A stretch of DNA of 64,000 nt, taken from NCBI RefSeq assembly GCF_900142465.1, contig NZ_FRAX01000001.1, positions 372,001-436,000 on the forward strand, given 5' to 3'. The stretch is from Fibrobacter sp. UWH6 (lineage in GTDB: Bacteria; Fibrobacterota; Fibrobacteria; Fibrobacterales; Fibrobacteraceae). Shown one piece after another: positions 23,742-32,598 of this stretch (positions are counted from its first letter, which is position 1; each line of letters begins with the position of its first letter). The translations under genes and the position numbers were made by a program. The notes under the pieces are model-generated. The model worked only from the letters and a program-made list of their open reading frames with translations. It did no database searches and was not told the origin of the DNA.

Positions 23742-24884
23742 TTGGCTTTAGGACTGATTGCAAAAATTCGCGGTGAGCGCGAGACTGTCGGGATTGATGT
23801 TGGCCATTACAGCATCAAACTGGTCAAAGTCTTGCACAATTCTCGCGGTGGCAAGATTGTGGTGGATGCCGACCTAGAACGGGTGCCGGATGGTGCTATC
23901 GTCAATGGCGAAATTGTCGCGGCAGAAGAAAATGCCGAATCCGCCGAAAAGAATGAATCGAATTCTGGCGCGAAGGGCGTTGGCGAAGCCTTGAACAAGC
24001 TTTTGCTGCGTCATCCTATCGACGATTCCTGTGATGTTGTCGTTTCTGTGAATTGCGGTGCCGGTGCCGGTGGCGTGCTGGTTGACCATTTGTCTGCCAA
24101 GGTTCCCAAGAACGGTAATGAAGCCGCCATTATTCTTCAGACTGCACAGTCCCGTCCGCCCTTCGATGATCAGGATAACGTGATTGACTACGAAGTCTAT
24201 TCCCGTGAAAATGAAGATGTCAAGGCGAACGTCGTTGCTGCCAAGAGCGGACTTCTGGACTCCTGGGCAAAGTTCTTTATTCGAAAGGGCGTAAAGCTTT
24301 CCGCTATGGATGTGGATATTTTCGGCCTCCTGAATGCCTATACCGTTACGATGAATCCTGCCGATGCCGAGTCTACCGTGGCAATCTTCAATATCGGCGA
24401 AAAGAAAATGAGTGTGGCATTCTTCCAGGATGGCAAGTTCCATTCAATGCGTTCCATGGCCGGCGGTTCGCTGGACATGGTGATCAGCAAGACTTGCATG
24501 AACCTGGATATCGATGCTGAAAAGTGCCACGAAATCTTTGACAAGGGCGATCTGGCTATTGTGGATGGATTCTCTGAAGCCGAAGTGGAAGCTGCCCTGA
24601 AACTTGCCTACGAAGACCTGATGGCCCAGATCGAGATCGGTATTCGTTACTTCTCTTCTTCTGAAGATTCTAAGTCTTTGAATAAAATATTACTGGGTGG
24701 CGGCGGTGCCGCTATTCCGGGCCTTAAAGAATTTGTTGCTGAACGTTCTGGTGTAGAAACCGATACCGTTAATCCTTTCCGACAGGCTGAATGCGATGCC
24801 AAGATTTTTGGAGCGAACGGTATTTCGGTTGCGTTGTCTAACATCTATGCTCCTGCGTTGGGCTTGGCTATGAGGAAGTTCTAA
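23742..24884 (+). CDS. pilM: Type IV pilus assembly protein PilM
   Basis: A 380-residue actin-like cytoplasmic ATPase of the PilM family. Family features: TVGIDVGHYSIKLVKV at the N-terminus (phosphate-1 motif), VAIFNIGEKKMSVAFF in the middle, and ILLGGGGAAIPGLKEFV (adenosine motif) near the end. It binds PilN at the inner membrane and helps build the pilus alignment complex. A TTG start at 23742 with CGGAG 7 nt upstream is used; no ATG fits. The stop overlaps pilN (TAATG). An extra acidic segment at about 65-80 is not conserved in the family. Confidence 0.93.
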   Translation: MALGLIAKIRGERETVGIDVGHYSIKLVKVLHNSRGGKIVVDADLERVPDGAIVNGEIVAAEENAESAEKNESNSGAKGVGEALNKLLLRHPIDDSCDVVVSVNCGAGAGGVLVDHLSAKVPKNGNEAAIILQTAQSRPPFDDQDNVIDYEVYSRENEDVKANVVAAKSGLLDSWAKFFIRKGVKLSAMDVDIFGLLNAYTVTMNPADAESTVAIFNIGEKKMSVAFFQDGKFHSMRSMAGGSLDMVISKTCMNLDIDAEKCHEIFDKGDLAIVDGFSEAEVEAALKLAYEDLMAQIEIGIRYFSSSEDSKSLNKILLGGGGAAIPGLKEFVAERSGVETDTVNPFRQAECDAKIFGANGISVALSNIYAPALGLAMRKF

Positions 24885-25498
24885 TGGCGTCTAAGAAAAA
24901 AGAACCCACAAGAAATGCCTTGGCCATTTCTATTAACTTGCTTCCTCCGGAATATCGCAAGAAGCAGAAAGATTTCACTTGGCTGACCGACCGACGTGTT
25001 ATCTGGCCGACGTTGCTCCTGATCGCAGCATTTGTGTGTATTGGCATGCTTTACACGTTTACTACCGAAACGATAACTGCCTTGCAGAGTGAAGTTGCTA
25101 GAGTCAAGAGCGAAGTTGAACGTGAACGTCCGTTGCTTACAAAGATCAGCGATCTTGAACAAAAGCAGGGTGTCGTCAACACGAAAATCAACGCACTGAA
25201 GTCTATTCAGGTTAGCAAAAAACGCTGGATCGTTCTTTTCGAGAACATCTCCTCTGTCTTGCCGCCCAACATGTGGGTGACCAGTATTGGTCAGATGGGT
25301 GAATATGACCTCGAAATGAAGGGTATGACTTATGACTTTTCTGAAGTTGCCGAATACATGGTAAAGTTGGAAAAGCAGGTCAGTGTCCAGAATGTTTCCC
25401 TGGTGACTATTTCTACCACTAAGGTAGATGGTGAAGAAGCCTATAACTTTACTATCAAGGTTGTCTTGAATAGAAACCTTGGCGCAGGGGAGGGCTAG
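24884..25498 (+). CDS. pilN: Type IV pilus assembly protein PilN
   Basis: A 204-residue bitopic inner-membrane protein. The N-terminal cytoplasmic tail contains the conserved SINLLPPEYR motif that binds PilM, followed by a basic stretch and a transmembrane helix (about 43-63), a short coiled coil and a periplasmic ferredoxin-like domain. It overlaps pilM by one base and is followed by pilO after 1 base. Confidence 0.92.
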   Translation: MASKKKEPTRNALAISINLLPPEYRKKQKDFTWLTDRRVIWPTLLLIAAFVCIGMLYTFTTETITALQSEVARVKSEVERERPLLTKISDLEQKQGVVNTKINALKSIQVSKKRWIVLFENISSVLPPNMWVTSIGQMGEYDLEMKGMTYDFSEVAEYMVKLEKQVSVQNVSLVTISTTKVDGEEAYNFTIKVVLNRNLGAGEG

Positions 25499-25499
25499 T

Positions 25500-26099
25500 A
25501 TGGGTAATATTGATTTTAAAGATAAAAAGAACATATACGCCATTGCGATTATTGCAATTTTGCTTTTGGCCGGGTATTATGTCTATGACTACGTGTGGAA
25601 TCCGTTTGTCAAGGATCGTAGTAACCTTGAAAGCGAATTGAACACAGCCCAGTCCGAACTAGACAAAATCAATGCCAAGAGGCATCGTGTCCAGGAATTG
25701 GAAATGATGCTTGTCCAGGCAGAAAAGGATTTTGAAAAGCTGAAGGAAATGTTCCCCGAAGAGGAAAAGGTCCCTCTCCGACTGCAGGATCTGTATTCTG
25801 TGCTCCGCAGTTCTGGCGTCCAGATTCAGAAGTTTAATCCGGAAGGCCGTTCTGAACGAGAACATTATATCGAGAACCGTTATTCCATCGCTGTCAACTC
25901 GGGTTATCATATGTTGGGATACCTGTTTGCGGAAATTGCAAACTTCAACTATCCTACGACAATCACTAACCTGAGATTGAATCGCTATTCTGGAATTGCT
26001 GCGGAAATCCAAAAGGCTGAATCCCATGGCTGGACTCCTATTACCATGTCCGTGTCTTTTAACCTGACCACTTATACATCCAAGAAGGTGGGAAGATGA
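25500..26099 (+). CDS. pilO: Type IV pilus assembly protein PilO
   Basis: A 199-residue bitopic inner-membrane protein: transmembrane helix at about 12-31 (AIAIIAILLLAGYYVYDYVW), coiled coil at about 40-80, periplasmic domain after that. It pairs with PilN. The ATG at 25500 follows GGGGAGGG directly; an upstream in-frame start would lie inside pilN. It overlaps pilP by 4 bases (ATGA). Confidence 0.92.
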   Translation: MGNIDFKDKKNIYAIAIIAILLLAGYYVYDYVWNPFVKDRSNLESELNTAQSELDKINAKRHRVQELEMMLVQAEKDFEKLKEMFPEEEKVPLRLQDLYSVLRSSGVQIQKFNPEGRSEREHYIENRYSIAVNSGYHMLGYLFAEIANFNYPTTITNLRLNRYSGIAAEIQKAESHGWTPITMSVSFNLTTYTSKKVGR

Positions 26100-27949
26100 T
26101 GAAGCTGAAATTCCTTGTTTTGTTCCTAGTAGCCGCTGCGGCTAGTTATGCTGCGCAGATTAAGGATGTTCGTTTTGCTTGCGATGGTAAGGGCTGCCAG
26201 ATGGTATTTGCCTTTGCATCCGACAAGAATCTGCCGACGTTTTATCAGAAGTATGATGCCGCCGGTAAGAAACTGACTTTTGGTTTTTCTGAAACGAGCT
26301 TTGCCCTTGGTGAAGGTACCTACGATGTGGATGCCGATTCCAAGTTCGTGAAGGCCATGCGTGTATACAGAGAGAATTTCCGCGGAACCAATTTCTTGAA
26401 AATTGAACTTTCTGTTGGTAATTCCATTTCTTCTGACAAGAACGATATTTCTCTGGACAAGTCCAGCTTCCTGGTTAAGTTCAAGAATAAGGGCGGTAAG
26501 TCCTGGGTTCTGTCTAAGCTTTTTGCTGAACGTAAGAAGGCTGCAGACAAGCAGGCCGCTCTTGACAAGAAAGCTGCAGAAAAGGCTGCCCTTGAAGAAA
26601 AGAGGCGCTTGGCTGACGAGAAGAAGGCTAACGAGAAGATGACTCTTGCCGAAAGAAAGGCTGCTGAAAAGCAGGCCGCCTTGGATAAGAAGGCTGCTGC
26701 TAAGGCCGCCCTTGAAGAAAAGAAGCGTCTTGCCGAAGAAAAGAAGGCTGCCGAAAAGCAGGCTCTCCTTGACAAGAAGGCTGCCGAAAAGGCTGCCAAG
26801 GAACAGGAAAAGCTTGTTGCCGAACAGCAGAAACTGCTGGACAAGGCTATTAAGGAAGGCGGTGCAATATCTGCCCTTCTCCCTGGCATCAAGGAAATGA
26901 CCGTCTTGATTGGTTCGGGTATGGAACAGTTCCGTCTGGTTACCGAAACTCCGATCAATATCAAGAACGTTTCTAATCCGGACAAGGCTTTCGCCATTAC
27001 CGTTGGACTGCCTGGTCCTCAGAAATCCCCTGTGTTCAAGATTGGTGCCGGTTCTCTGGTGAAGTCCGTTACCTGGGGTGCTAATGGCATCAAGATTCAG
27101 TTGCAGACTGGTGTGAACCCGGTGGTATTGGTGCAGGATGGCGCCTTGATTCTTCAGGCTGCTGAAACTGCTGTCAAGAAGGATGGATTTATCTTCTGGT
27201 CTGCTCAGCCCACAGGTATCTTCATTCGTGACTGGATGAAGGCCAACGAAGAAAAGCCTAACTTTGAAACTTTCGTGAAGAAGCTGGAAAAGGATAGCAA
27301 GAAGATTGTTTCTGGTTCCCAGACATTCCACCTTCGTCCTGTCGTTCGCGAATTGATCGTTGTTGCCGATGAAATTGAATTCTACGCTGCACCTAACGAA
27401 AATGCTCAGGTTCTTCAGCGTCTCATTTTTGGTGACCGCCTGGTTAGCCTGGATATGACTGGTCTGTATCGCAAGGTGCAGTTCGGTAATCGTATCGGTT
27501 ATGTGAACCGCCGTGCAGTAAGTTTCTTTGATGAACTGTCTGCTGTACAGATGGAGCGTCTTAAGCAGGTCGATAAGGATCGTGGCAGTGATGGTGAAAA
27601 TCCCGGTACTGTTCCTGGTAGCCAGCTTGATGGTCTGTATGAAGATCGCGTTACCTATAGCTCCTTTGGTCGTCGAGATCCCTTCGTCGAAATTAAGGGC
27701 CTTGTAGAAGAAGGTATCAATATTGACCAGGTTGAACTGGTTGGTATTATTTGGGAATCTGACGTTCCGATGGCAATTCTTGTTGAAACTAAGAATCCTG
27801 CTATTTCCTACACTATTAAGGAAGGCGATAAGATCCTTAATGGTAAAGTCTTGAAAATTACACAAACTGACGTTCTCTTCCTGATTCAGGAATTCGGGGT
27901 GAGCCGTCGCTACTCCATGGGCCTTCCCGATAAGTTTGGGGGTAAATAG
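26096..27949 (+). CDS. pilP: PilP-type pilus assembly protein fused to AMIN-like, TolA-like and SH3-like regions
   Basis: A 617-residue exported protein, much longer than the usual 170-residue PilP lipoprotein. Order: signal peptide (LKFLVLFLVAAAASYA); an AMIN-like domain (about 20-125); a Lys/Ala/Glu-rich helical stretch with repeated KKAAEKAALEEK units (about 143-262); a second beta-rich, AMIN-like segment (about 265-360); an SH3-like segment (about 415-480, ending RIGYVNRR); and a C-terminal PilP domain recognised by GRRDPFVEI and ELVGIIW (about 520-617). It lacks a lipobox. Position between pilO and pilQ fits PilP, which links the inner-membrane complex to the secretin. The AMIN domains, normally in PilQ, appear to have moved here. 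Confidence 0.8.
   Translation: MMKLKFLVLFLVAAAASYAAQIKDVRFACDGKGCQMVFAFASDKNLPTFYQKYDAAGKKLTFGFSETSFALGEGTYDVDADSKFVKAMRVYRENFRGTNFLKIELSVGNSISSDKNDISLDKSSFLVKFKNKGGKSWVLSKLFAERKKAADKQAALDKKAAEKAALEEKRRLADEKKANEKMTLAERKAAEKQAALDKKAAAKAALEEKKRLAEEKKAAEKQALLDKKAAEKAAKEQEKLVAEQQKLLDKAIKEGGAISALLPGIKEMTVLIGSGMEQFRLVTETPINIKNVSNPDKAFAITVGLPGPQKSPVFKIGAGSLVKSVTWGANGIKIQLQTGVNPVVLVQDGALILQAAETAVKKDGFIFWSAQPTGIFIRDWMKANEEKPNFETFVKKLEKDSKKIVSGSQTFHLRPVVRELIVVADEIEFYAAPNENAQVLQRLIFGDRLVSLDMTGLYRKVQFGNRIGYVNRRAVSFFDELSAVQMERLKQVDKDRGSDGENPGTVPGSQLDGLYEDRVTYSSFGRRDPFVEIKGLVEEGINIDQVELVGIIWESDVPMAILVETKNPAISYTIKEGDKILNGKVLKITQTDVLFLIQEFGVSRRYSMGLPDKFGGK
26540..26850 (+). repeat. In-frame repeats coding the Lys/Ala-rich stalk of PilP
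   Basis: Imperfect repeats of the type GCTGCCGAAAAGCAGGCC encode alternating KKAAEKQ and ALEEK(K/R)RLA units, an extended single alpha-helix similar to TolA. Slippage or recombination here could change the length of the periplasm-spanning part. Confidence 0.65.
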
Positions 27950-27951
27950 TA

Positions 27952-29538
27952 ATGAAAAAGTTGACAAAAATTCTGACTGTTCTTCTTCTTGTTGCCGGTA
28001 TCGCAACATCTTGGAGTGCCCCTGCCGAAGGTTCTGTTGCTCCGAACAAGAAATTGTATGATTTCAATTTCGTGAACATGGACTATGAAGCCATATTCCG
28101 TTCTGTTTCCGTTATTGCCGGTGTGGACATTTTGCTGGCTCCCGATGTAAAGGGTAAGACAAGCCTTCGCGTCACCAAGAAGACTTGGCAGGAAACTTTG
28201 GACATTATCTGCAGCATGAATGATCTGACCTGGGTCATTCAGGATAAGTACATTACCATTCAGCGCTTGGCTACCTATCAGGCAAAACAGAAGAAGATTG
28301 CCGATGAAGAAGCTCAGGCTGAACAGAATGCTCCTCTGGTCCGAAAGAACTTCCAGGTTCATCATGCCAAGGCTGACGAACTGGTCAAGGTGCTTGAAAG
28401 CATGAAGTCTAACCGTGGCCGTATTACCACGGTCGAACGTACCAATTCCATTATCGTCTACGATACCGATACCAAGATTGATCAGATGGAAAAGGCTCTG
28501 GAAGAACTTGATGTTGAAACCCTGCAGATCATGATTACCGCTAAGCTGGTCGTGGTGAACAGCGAAAAGGCCCGCGAACTTGGTGTGGACTGGACTGCTA
28601 CCATGGGTAATACCGCTCTTACTCCGGGTACCGCTGCCGCTGCAACTGGTAGTGCTGCCGGTGCTTCTCGTACCAGTGCCGTTATCCAGTCTTTCCCCAA
28701 CGGTTCTTCTCCGGCTGTGGGTTCTGGTTCCGGTGCTATTACTGCTAGCCTCTTGGATAATAACCTCCAGATTGCAATCAGCAACCTTATGGGTGACGCT
28801 TCTACCGAAGTTCTCGCTAGCCCCCAGGTTTCTACCTTGGATAATACCGAAGCTAAGGTCTTCATGGGTGATAAGGTTTCTATCCGCGTTATCGATAACA
28901 GCGGTGAATCTTCTACCCAGATGGTGGAAACTGGTATCAAGCTGACTGTTACTCCTCACGTTTCTGGCGACAACCGCATTTTGCTTGACCTCCATCCCGA
29001 AAACAACTCCTACGATTATGACTCCAAGGGTGAAGTTGTGATTAGTACCCAGGAAGCTGAAACCAAGGTCGTTGTGGCTGACGGTGAAACTGTGGTAATC
29101 GGTGGTTTGACCCGTAACGAAACTCAGGAATCTGAACGTGGTATTCCGTTCCTGAAGGATATTCCGCTGCTGGGTAACCTCTTCAAGTATTCTCGTAAGT
29201 CCGTCGTGAAGAAGGACCTGGTAATCTTCGTTACTCCGAGAATCATTCGCAACTACATTGGCAATGTGGATCTGTCTCAGGCTCCTCAGGCAGCTCCTGC
29301 TGCACAGCCGGCCGCCCAGCCCGCTCCCGTAGCACAGCCGGTGGCTCAGCCCGCTCCTCAGGCTCAGCCTGCTGAAGCTCCTGCCCAGCCGCAGGCCGCT
29401 CCCGCAGCTCAGCAGAGCGCTCCTCAGCCCTCTCCGGTAGAAACTGTTGTGGATGAACCGGTCGAAGAATCTCTGATGGACGAACCGGCTTCTGCTCCTG
29501 AAGCTCCGGCTCCTGCAGATGAAGATGACTGGGAATAA
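27952..29538 (+). CDS. pilQ: Type IV pilus secretin PilQ
   Basis: A 528-residue outer-membrane secretin. Signal peptide (LTKILTVLLLVAGIATSWSA), STN/N0 domain (LYDFNFVNMDYEAIFRSVS), one N1 domain (RKNFQVHHAKADELVKVL), then the secretin core with VVADGETVVIGGL and GIPFLKDIPLLGNLF (about 375-420). It ends in an unusual 90-residue tail rich in Pro, Ala and Gln followed by acidic residues (ADEDDWE). Typical N-terminal AMIN domains are absent; see pilP. Forms the channel for the pilus. Last gene of the operon. Confidence 0.94.
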   Translation: MKKLTKILTVLLLVAGIATSWSAPAEGSVAPNKKLYDFNFVNMDYEAIFRSVSVIAGVDILLAPDVKGKTSLRVTKKTWQETLDIICSMNDLTWVIQDKYITIQRLATYQAKQKKIADEEAQAEQNAPLVRKNFQVHHAKADELVKVLESMKSNRGRITTVERTNSIIVYDTDTKIDQMEKALEELDVETLQIMITAKLVVVNSEKARELGVDWTATMGNTALTPGTAAAATGSAAGASRTSAVIQSFPNGSSPAVGSGSGAITASLLDNNLQIAISNLMGDASTEVLASPQVSTLDNTEAKVFMGDKVSIRVIDNSGESSTQMVETGIKLTVTPHVSGDNRILLDLHPENNSYDYDSKGEVVISTQEAETKVVVADGETVVIGGLTRNETQESERGIPFLKDIPLLGNLFKYSRKSVVKKDLVIFVTPRIIRNYIGNVDLSQAPQAAPAAQPAAQPAPVAQPVAQPAPQAQPAEAPAQPQAAPAAQQSAPQPSPVETVVDEPVEESLMDEPASAPEAPAPADEDDWE

Positions 29539-29561
29539 CGCCTTGTAAAACAGTATGACAG

Positions 29562-29587
29562 AGGCTCCGCTTTTGCGGAGCCTTTTT
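29562..29587 (+). terminator. Terminator of pilMNOPQ
   Basis: AGGCTCCGC-TTTT-GCGGAGCCT hairpin followed by TTTTT. Confidence 0.92.
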
Positions 29588-29641
29588 GCTTAAAAAATGT
29601 GGGAAATTATTGCGGAATTAGGACGTTAAACTGAGTGTAGC

Positions 29642-30607
29642 TTAACGGACGACCAGGGCGGCCAAGGCCAGTTCCTGGCTGATAACGGTCCAGCTGGAAC
29701 TCTTGAATTCGTAGCTCAGGTCTGCCAGTCTGCGGATGGCTCTGCAGAGGTTGGCCTTGCCCCATCGGGTGCAGCAGGCAGCGGCGTTCCCCTGCTTTAC
29801 GAAAACGTATTCGTTCTTGCCGATGGCCTGGGCTGCTTCTGCCTGGCTCATGCCTTTTGCGGTAAGGGACATGAAGTTTAGAAGGTCCACGGCATGCTTG
29901 TAAAGGGAGTTGACGACCTGGATGGCATCGCCTCCGCCGTAGAGGATTTCGTGGAGCTTTTTAGTGTAACCGTTGGCGTCTCGCATTCCAAAGAAATTCT
30001 GCAACTCATAGGGCGGAATTTCTCGTTGGGGCATGATTAGCAGTTTTACGAGATCGTATGTGATCTTGGTGCAATCCGGTTGGTACAGCAGAACCTTTTC
30101 CAGTTCTTCGCTAACTAGCTTGGTGTTGGTGCCAAGGGCGTCGGCCAGATACTGGCTTGCAGCGGGTTCAATAGGCTTCTTGAAGTGGGCCGGAACCATT
30201 GTAGCGATCCACTTCTGCATATTGTACTGCTTGGGTTCTTCGTACTTTTCGACTTTGCCCACCTTGGCAAGAACCTTGTAAAGTTCTGTGCTGGCCTTGA
30301 GTTCGCCAAAGTCAAGCAACAGCTTGCACTCGGGAGCGTCTTTCAGCCAGCGGGCCAAAGTCTTTGTGTCATCGGCTTTCATGGCTTCGGCGTTGCGGAC
30401 AACGACGGCCTGTTCCGGTGCGAACATAGACACCGTACCGCAGCATTCCATGATGACGTTTGCTACAGAGGATATGTTGGTATCGGTAGCGAACACGACC
30501 TGCTTAGACAGCGGGTCATCCTTGTTTTCGCCAAGGGCTTCCTGCAGGAATTGTTCTACCTGCTGGTCCTTGGAAAACTGGTCTTTGCCAATGAGGGCTA
30601 CAATCAT
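29642..30607 (-). CDS. holA: DNA polymerase III delta subunit
   Basis: A 321-residue clamp-loader subunit that opens the beta clamp. Pattern of HolA: N-terminal MIVALIGKDQFSKDQQVEQFL, the AEQAVVVRNAEAM segment, KKLLLDF-like CKLLLDFGEL, and a C-terminal collar domain. No functional Walker A, as expected for delta. It is encoded 5 bases after greA on the same strand, so they form an operon. Confidence 0.88.
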   Translation of the reverse strand: MIVALIGKDQFSKDQQVEQFLQEALGENKDDPLSKQVVFATDTNISSVANVIMECCGTVSMFAPEQAVVVRNAEAMKADDTKTLARWLKDAPECKLLLDFGELKASTELYKVLAKVGKVEKYEEPKQYNMQKWIATMVPAHFKKPIEPAASQYLADALGTNTKLVSEELEKVLLYQPDCTKITYDLVKLLIMPQREIPPYELQNFFGMRDANGYTKKLHEILYGGGDAIQVVNSLYKHAVDLLNFMSLTAKGMSQAEAAQAIGKNEYVFVKQGNAAACCTRWGKANLCRAIRRLADLSYEFKSSSWTVISQELALAALVVR

Positions 30608-30612
30608 AGCGC

Positions 30613-31077
30613 TTACTTGAAGTCGACTATTTCGAAACGGTTCTTACCCTTGGGGGTAACGACTTCGACGATGTCGCCCTTCTTCTTGCCCATGAATGCG
30701 GAACCCATGGGGCTCTTGAAGCTGATCTTGCCGTTCATGGGGTCGACGCCTTCGGGGCTTACCAGCTGGTAGGCGACTTCCTTCTTGGTTGCCAGGTTCT
30801 TTGCGGTAACGGTGGCGCCAAAACGGACGGTGTCGGAGTTCGCGTCAAATTCGATGATGATGGAATCAGCAATCTGCTGTTCCAGTCTGGGAAGTTCAGA
30901 ATCGATATGTGCCAGCATTTCCTTGGCGGCGTGATATTCTGCGTTTTCGCTCAGGTCGCCCTGCTTGCGGGCTTCTTCCATTTCGTCGACAACGCGGGGA
31001 CGTTCCGTCTTTTTAAGGAAATTGTAACGTTCAACCAGCTTGTCGTATGTTTCTTGAGTACAGGGTGTTTTTGCCAT
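30613..31077 (-). CDS. greA: Transcription elongation factor GreA
   Basis: A 154-residue protein with the N-terminal coiled-coil finger (RPRVVDEMEEARKQGDLSENAEYHAAKE, shown in part: QGDLSENAEYHAAKE) whose acidic tip D and E residues stimulate RNA cleavage by stalled RNA polymerase, and the C-terminal FKBP-like domain (SPMGSAFMGKKKGD). Normal length. First gene of greA-holA. Confidence 0.96.
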   Translation of the reverse strand: MAKTPCTQETYDKLVERYNFLKKTERPRVVDEMEEARKQGDLSENAEYHAAKEMLAHIDSELPRLEQQIADSIIIEFDANSDTVRFGATVTAKNLATKKEVAYQLVSPEGVDPMNGKISFKSPMGSAFMGKKKGDIVEVVTPKGKNRFEIVDFK

Positions 31078-31178
31078 GGCCTTAAATTAGAATTTTTTTA
31101 GGGGGCAATGCTAGGAAAGGTCTAGTTTAGTCGCTTTTTTTGTTGTATATTTAGCGCGTAAAAACAATAGGAGACACT

Positions 31179-32396
31179 ATGTACACTGTGTTGGAAAAAG
31201 GCGGCGTCTGCTCCCCCAAGGGCTTTACCGCTTCTGGTATTTGCGCTGGCATCAAGGCTAGCGGCAATGCGGATATGGCCCTGCTCAAGAGCGAAAAGGC
31301 TGCCCGTTGCTTTGCAGTTTTCACAACCAATAAGGTGAAGGCCGCTCCGGTTCAGTACGATAAGGCTGCACTGGAACATGCTCACTTTGCTACTGCTGTT
31401 ATCGTGAACAGCGGTAACGCCAACGCCTGTACTGGTGAACAGGGTCTGGCTGATGCAGAACGCATGGCTACCCTTACCGAAGAAGCTCTGAAGCTCACTC
31501 CCAAGAGCGTTCTTGTCTGCAGTACTGGTGTCATTGGTCACCTGATGCCCATGGATAAGATTGAAGCCGGTATTCCTCGCCTGGTTGAAGGTCTTCATGC
31601 TGATGCTTCCGAAGAATTTGGCCGTGCTATTTTGACTACCGACCTTGCTCTGAAGTCCCATGCCGTTGAAATCCAGACCGAAAAGGGTGTGGTGACTATC
31701 GGCGGTGCTTGCAAGGGTAGTGGCATGATTCACCCCAACATGGCTACCATGCTGGCTTTCATTACCACTGACTTGGCTCTGCCCATTGATTTCTTTGCTG
31801 AATTCCGTGCAAACATTGCAGACTCCTTCAACGCCATTACCGTTGACGGCGATACCAGCACCAACGATACTTGCATTATGCTGGCAAACGGCATGAGCGG
31901 TCTCAAGTACGAAGATCTTTCCCTTTCTGAACAGGGTGAATTCCGCGCCGCTCTGATGCTGGTGATGAAGTCCCTGGCAAAGGACATTGTCCGCGACGGT
32001 GAAGGTGCGACCAAGCTTATTGAACTTTGCATCGAAAAGGCTGAATCTCACGAAGAAGCTTTGAAGATGGCTCGTTTCATCGGTACCAGCAACCTGGCCA
32101 AGTGCGCCATGTTCGGTGAAGACCCCAACTGGGGCCGTATCCTGAGCTCTGCTGGTTCCAGCGGCTGCAACATGATTGCAGAACATACCGACCTGTTCTT
32201 CGGTGACGTCCAGGTTCTGGATGGTTGCCGTCCGGTGATTCTGTCTAAGGAAAAGCAGGATGCACTCCACGCTGTTGTCCGTCAGCGCGAATACAAGGTG
32301 ACTTTGGTACTGAACATTGGTCATGCAAGCGCCAGCGCATTTACTTGCGACTTGAGCTATGACTATGTGAAGATCAACGCTGAATATACAACGTAA
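31179..32396 (+). CDS. argJ: Bifunctional glutamate N-acetyltransferase / amino-acid acetyltransferase
   Basis: A 405-residue ArgJ. It transfers acetyl groups from acetylornithine to glutamate in the cyclic arginine pathway. The autocleavage site is in KGSGMIHPNMATMLAF, where ATM-L marks the Ala-Thr/Met region with the nucleophilic Thr, and VNSGNANACTG forms the oxyanion region; GDTSTNDTC is also typical. GGAG lies 8 nt before the ATG. The stop codon lies within the first base pairs of a tandem repeat (32395). Confidence 0.95.
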   Translation: MYTVLEKGGVCSPKGFTASGICAGIKASGNADMALLKSEKAARCFAVFTTNKVKAAPVQYDKAALEHAHFATAVIVNSGNANACTGEQGLADAERMATLTEEALKLTPKSVLVCSTGVIGHLMPMDKIEAGIPRLVEGLHADASEEFGRAILTTDLALKSHAVEIQTEKGVVTIGGACKGSGMIHPNMATMLAFITTDLALPIDFFAEFRANIADSFNAITVDGDTSTNDTCIMLANGMSGLKYEDLSLSEQGEFRAALMLVMKSLAKDIVRDGEGATKLIELCIEKAESHEEALKMARFIGTSNLAKCAMFGEDPNWGRILSSAGSSGCNMIAEHTDLFFGDVQVLDGCRPVILSKEKQDALHAVVRQREYKVTLVLNIGHASASAFTCDLSYDYVKINAEYTT

Positions 32397-32542
32397 TTTC
32401 TGTCGTTCGTCAGAGGGATAAAACCTCCGGCTACAGAAATTACACGCAGGAACACAGCGCGTACACTCAGAGAAATTTCTGTCGTTCGTCAGAGGGATAA
32501 AACCTCCGGCTACAGAAATTACATGCAGGAATACATCGCGTA
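32395..32542 (+). repeat. Two 69-bp direct repeats, each forming a hairpin
   Basis: Units at 32395-32463 and 32474-32542 differ at only a few positions and are separated by 10 bp. Each begins AATTTCTGT and contains ACAGAAATT 42 nt later, giving a 9-bp stem, with an inner GAGG/CCTC stem; each ends CGCGTA. A third partial AATTTCT follows. They lie right after argJ and before a terminator. Confidence 0.9.
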
Positions 32543-32551
32543 ATTTCTAAT

Positions 32552-32598
32552 TGCAAAAAGAAACCTTCGACAATTTGATCGAGGGTTTCTTTTTTTTA
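32552..32598. terminator. Bidirectional terminator between argJ and rmuC
   Basis: GAAACCTTCGA (32560-32570) pairs with TCGAGGGTTTC (32579-32589), with an A-run before and a T-run after; it serves both convergent genes. Confidence 0.9.

Noticed and set aside
26126-28009. 627-codon open frame on the minus strand across pilP
   Set aside because: Antisense to the pilP gene, spanning its Lys/Ala repeats; no ribosome binding site or protein-like domain.
32395-32542. CRISPR array from the 69-bp repeats
   Set aside because: Only two units with a 10-bp spacer; repeat and spacer sizes do not fit and no cas gene is present.
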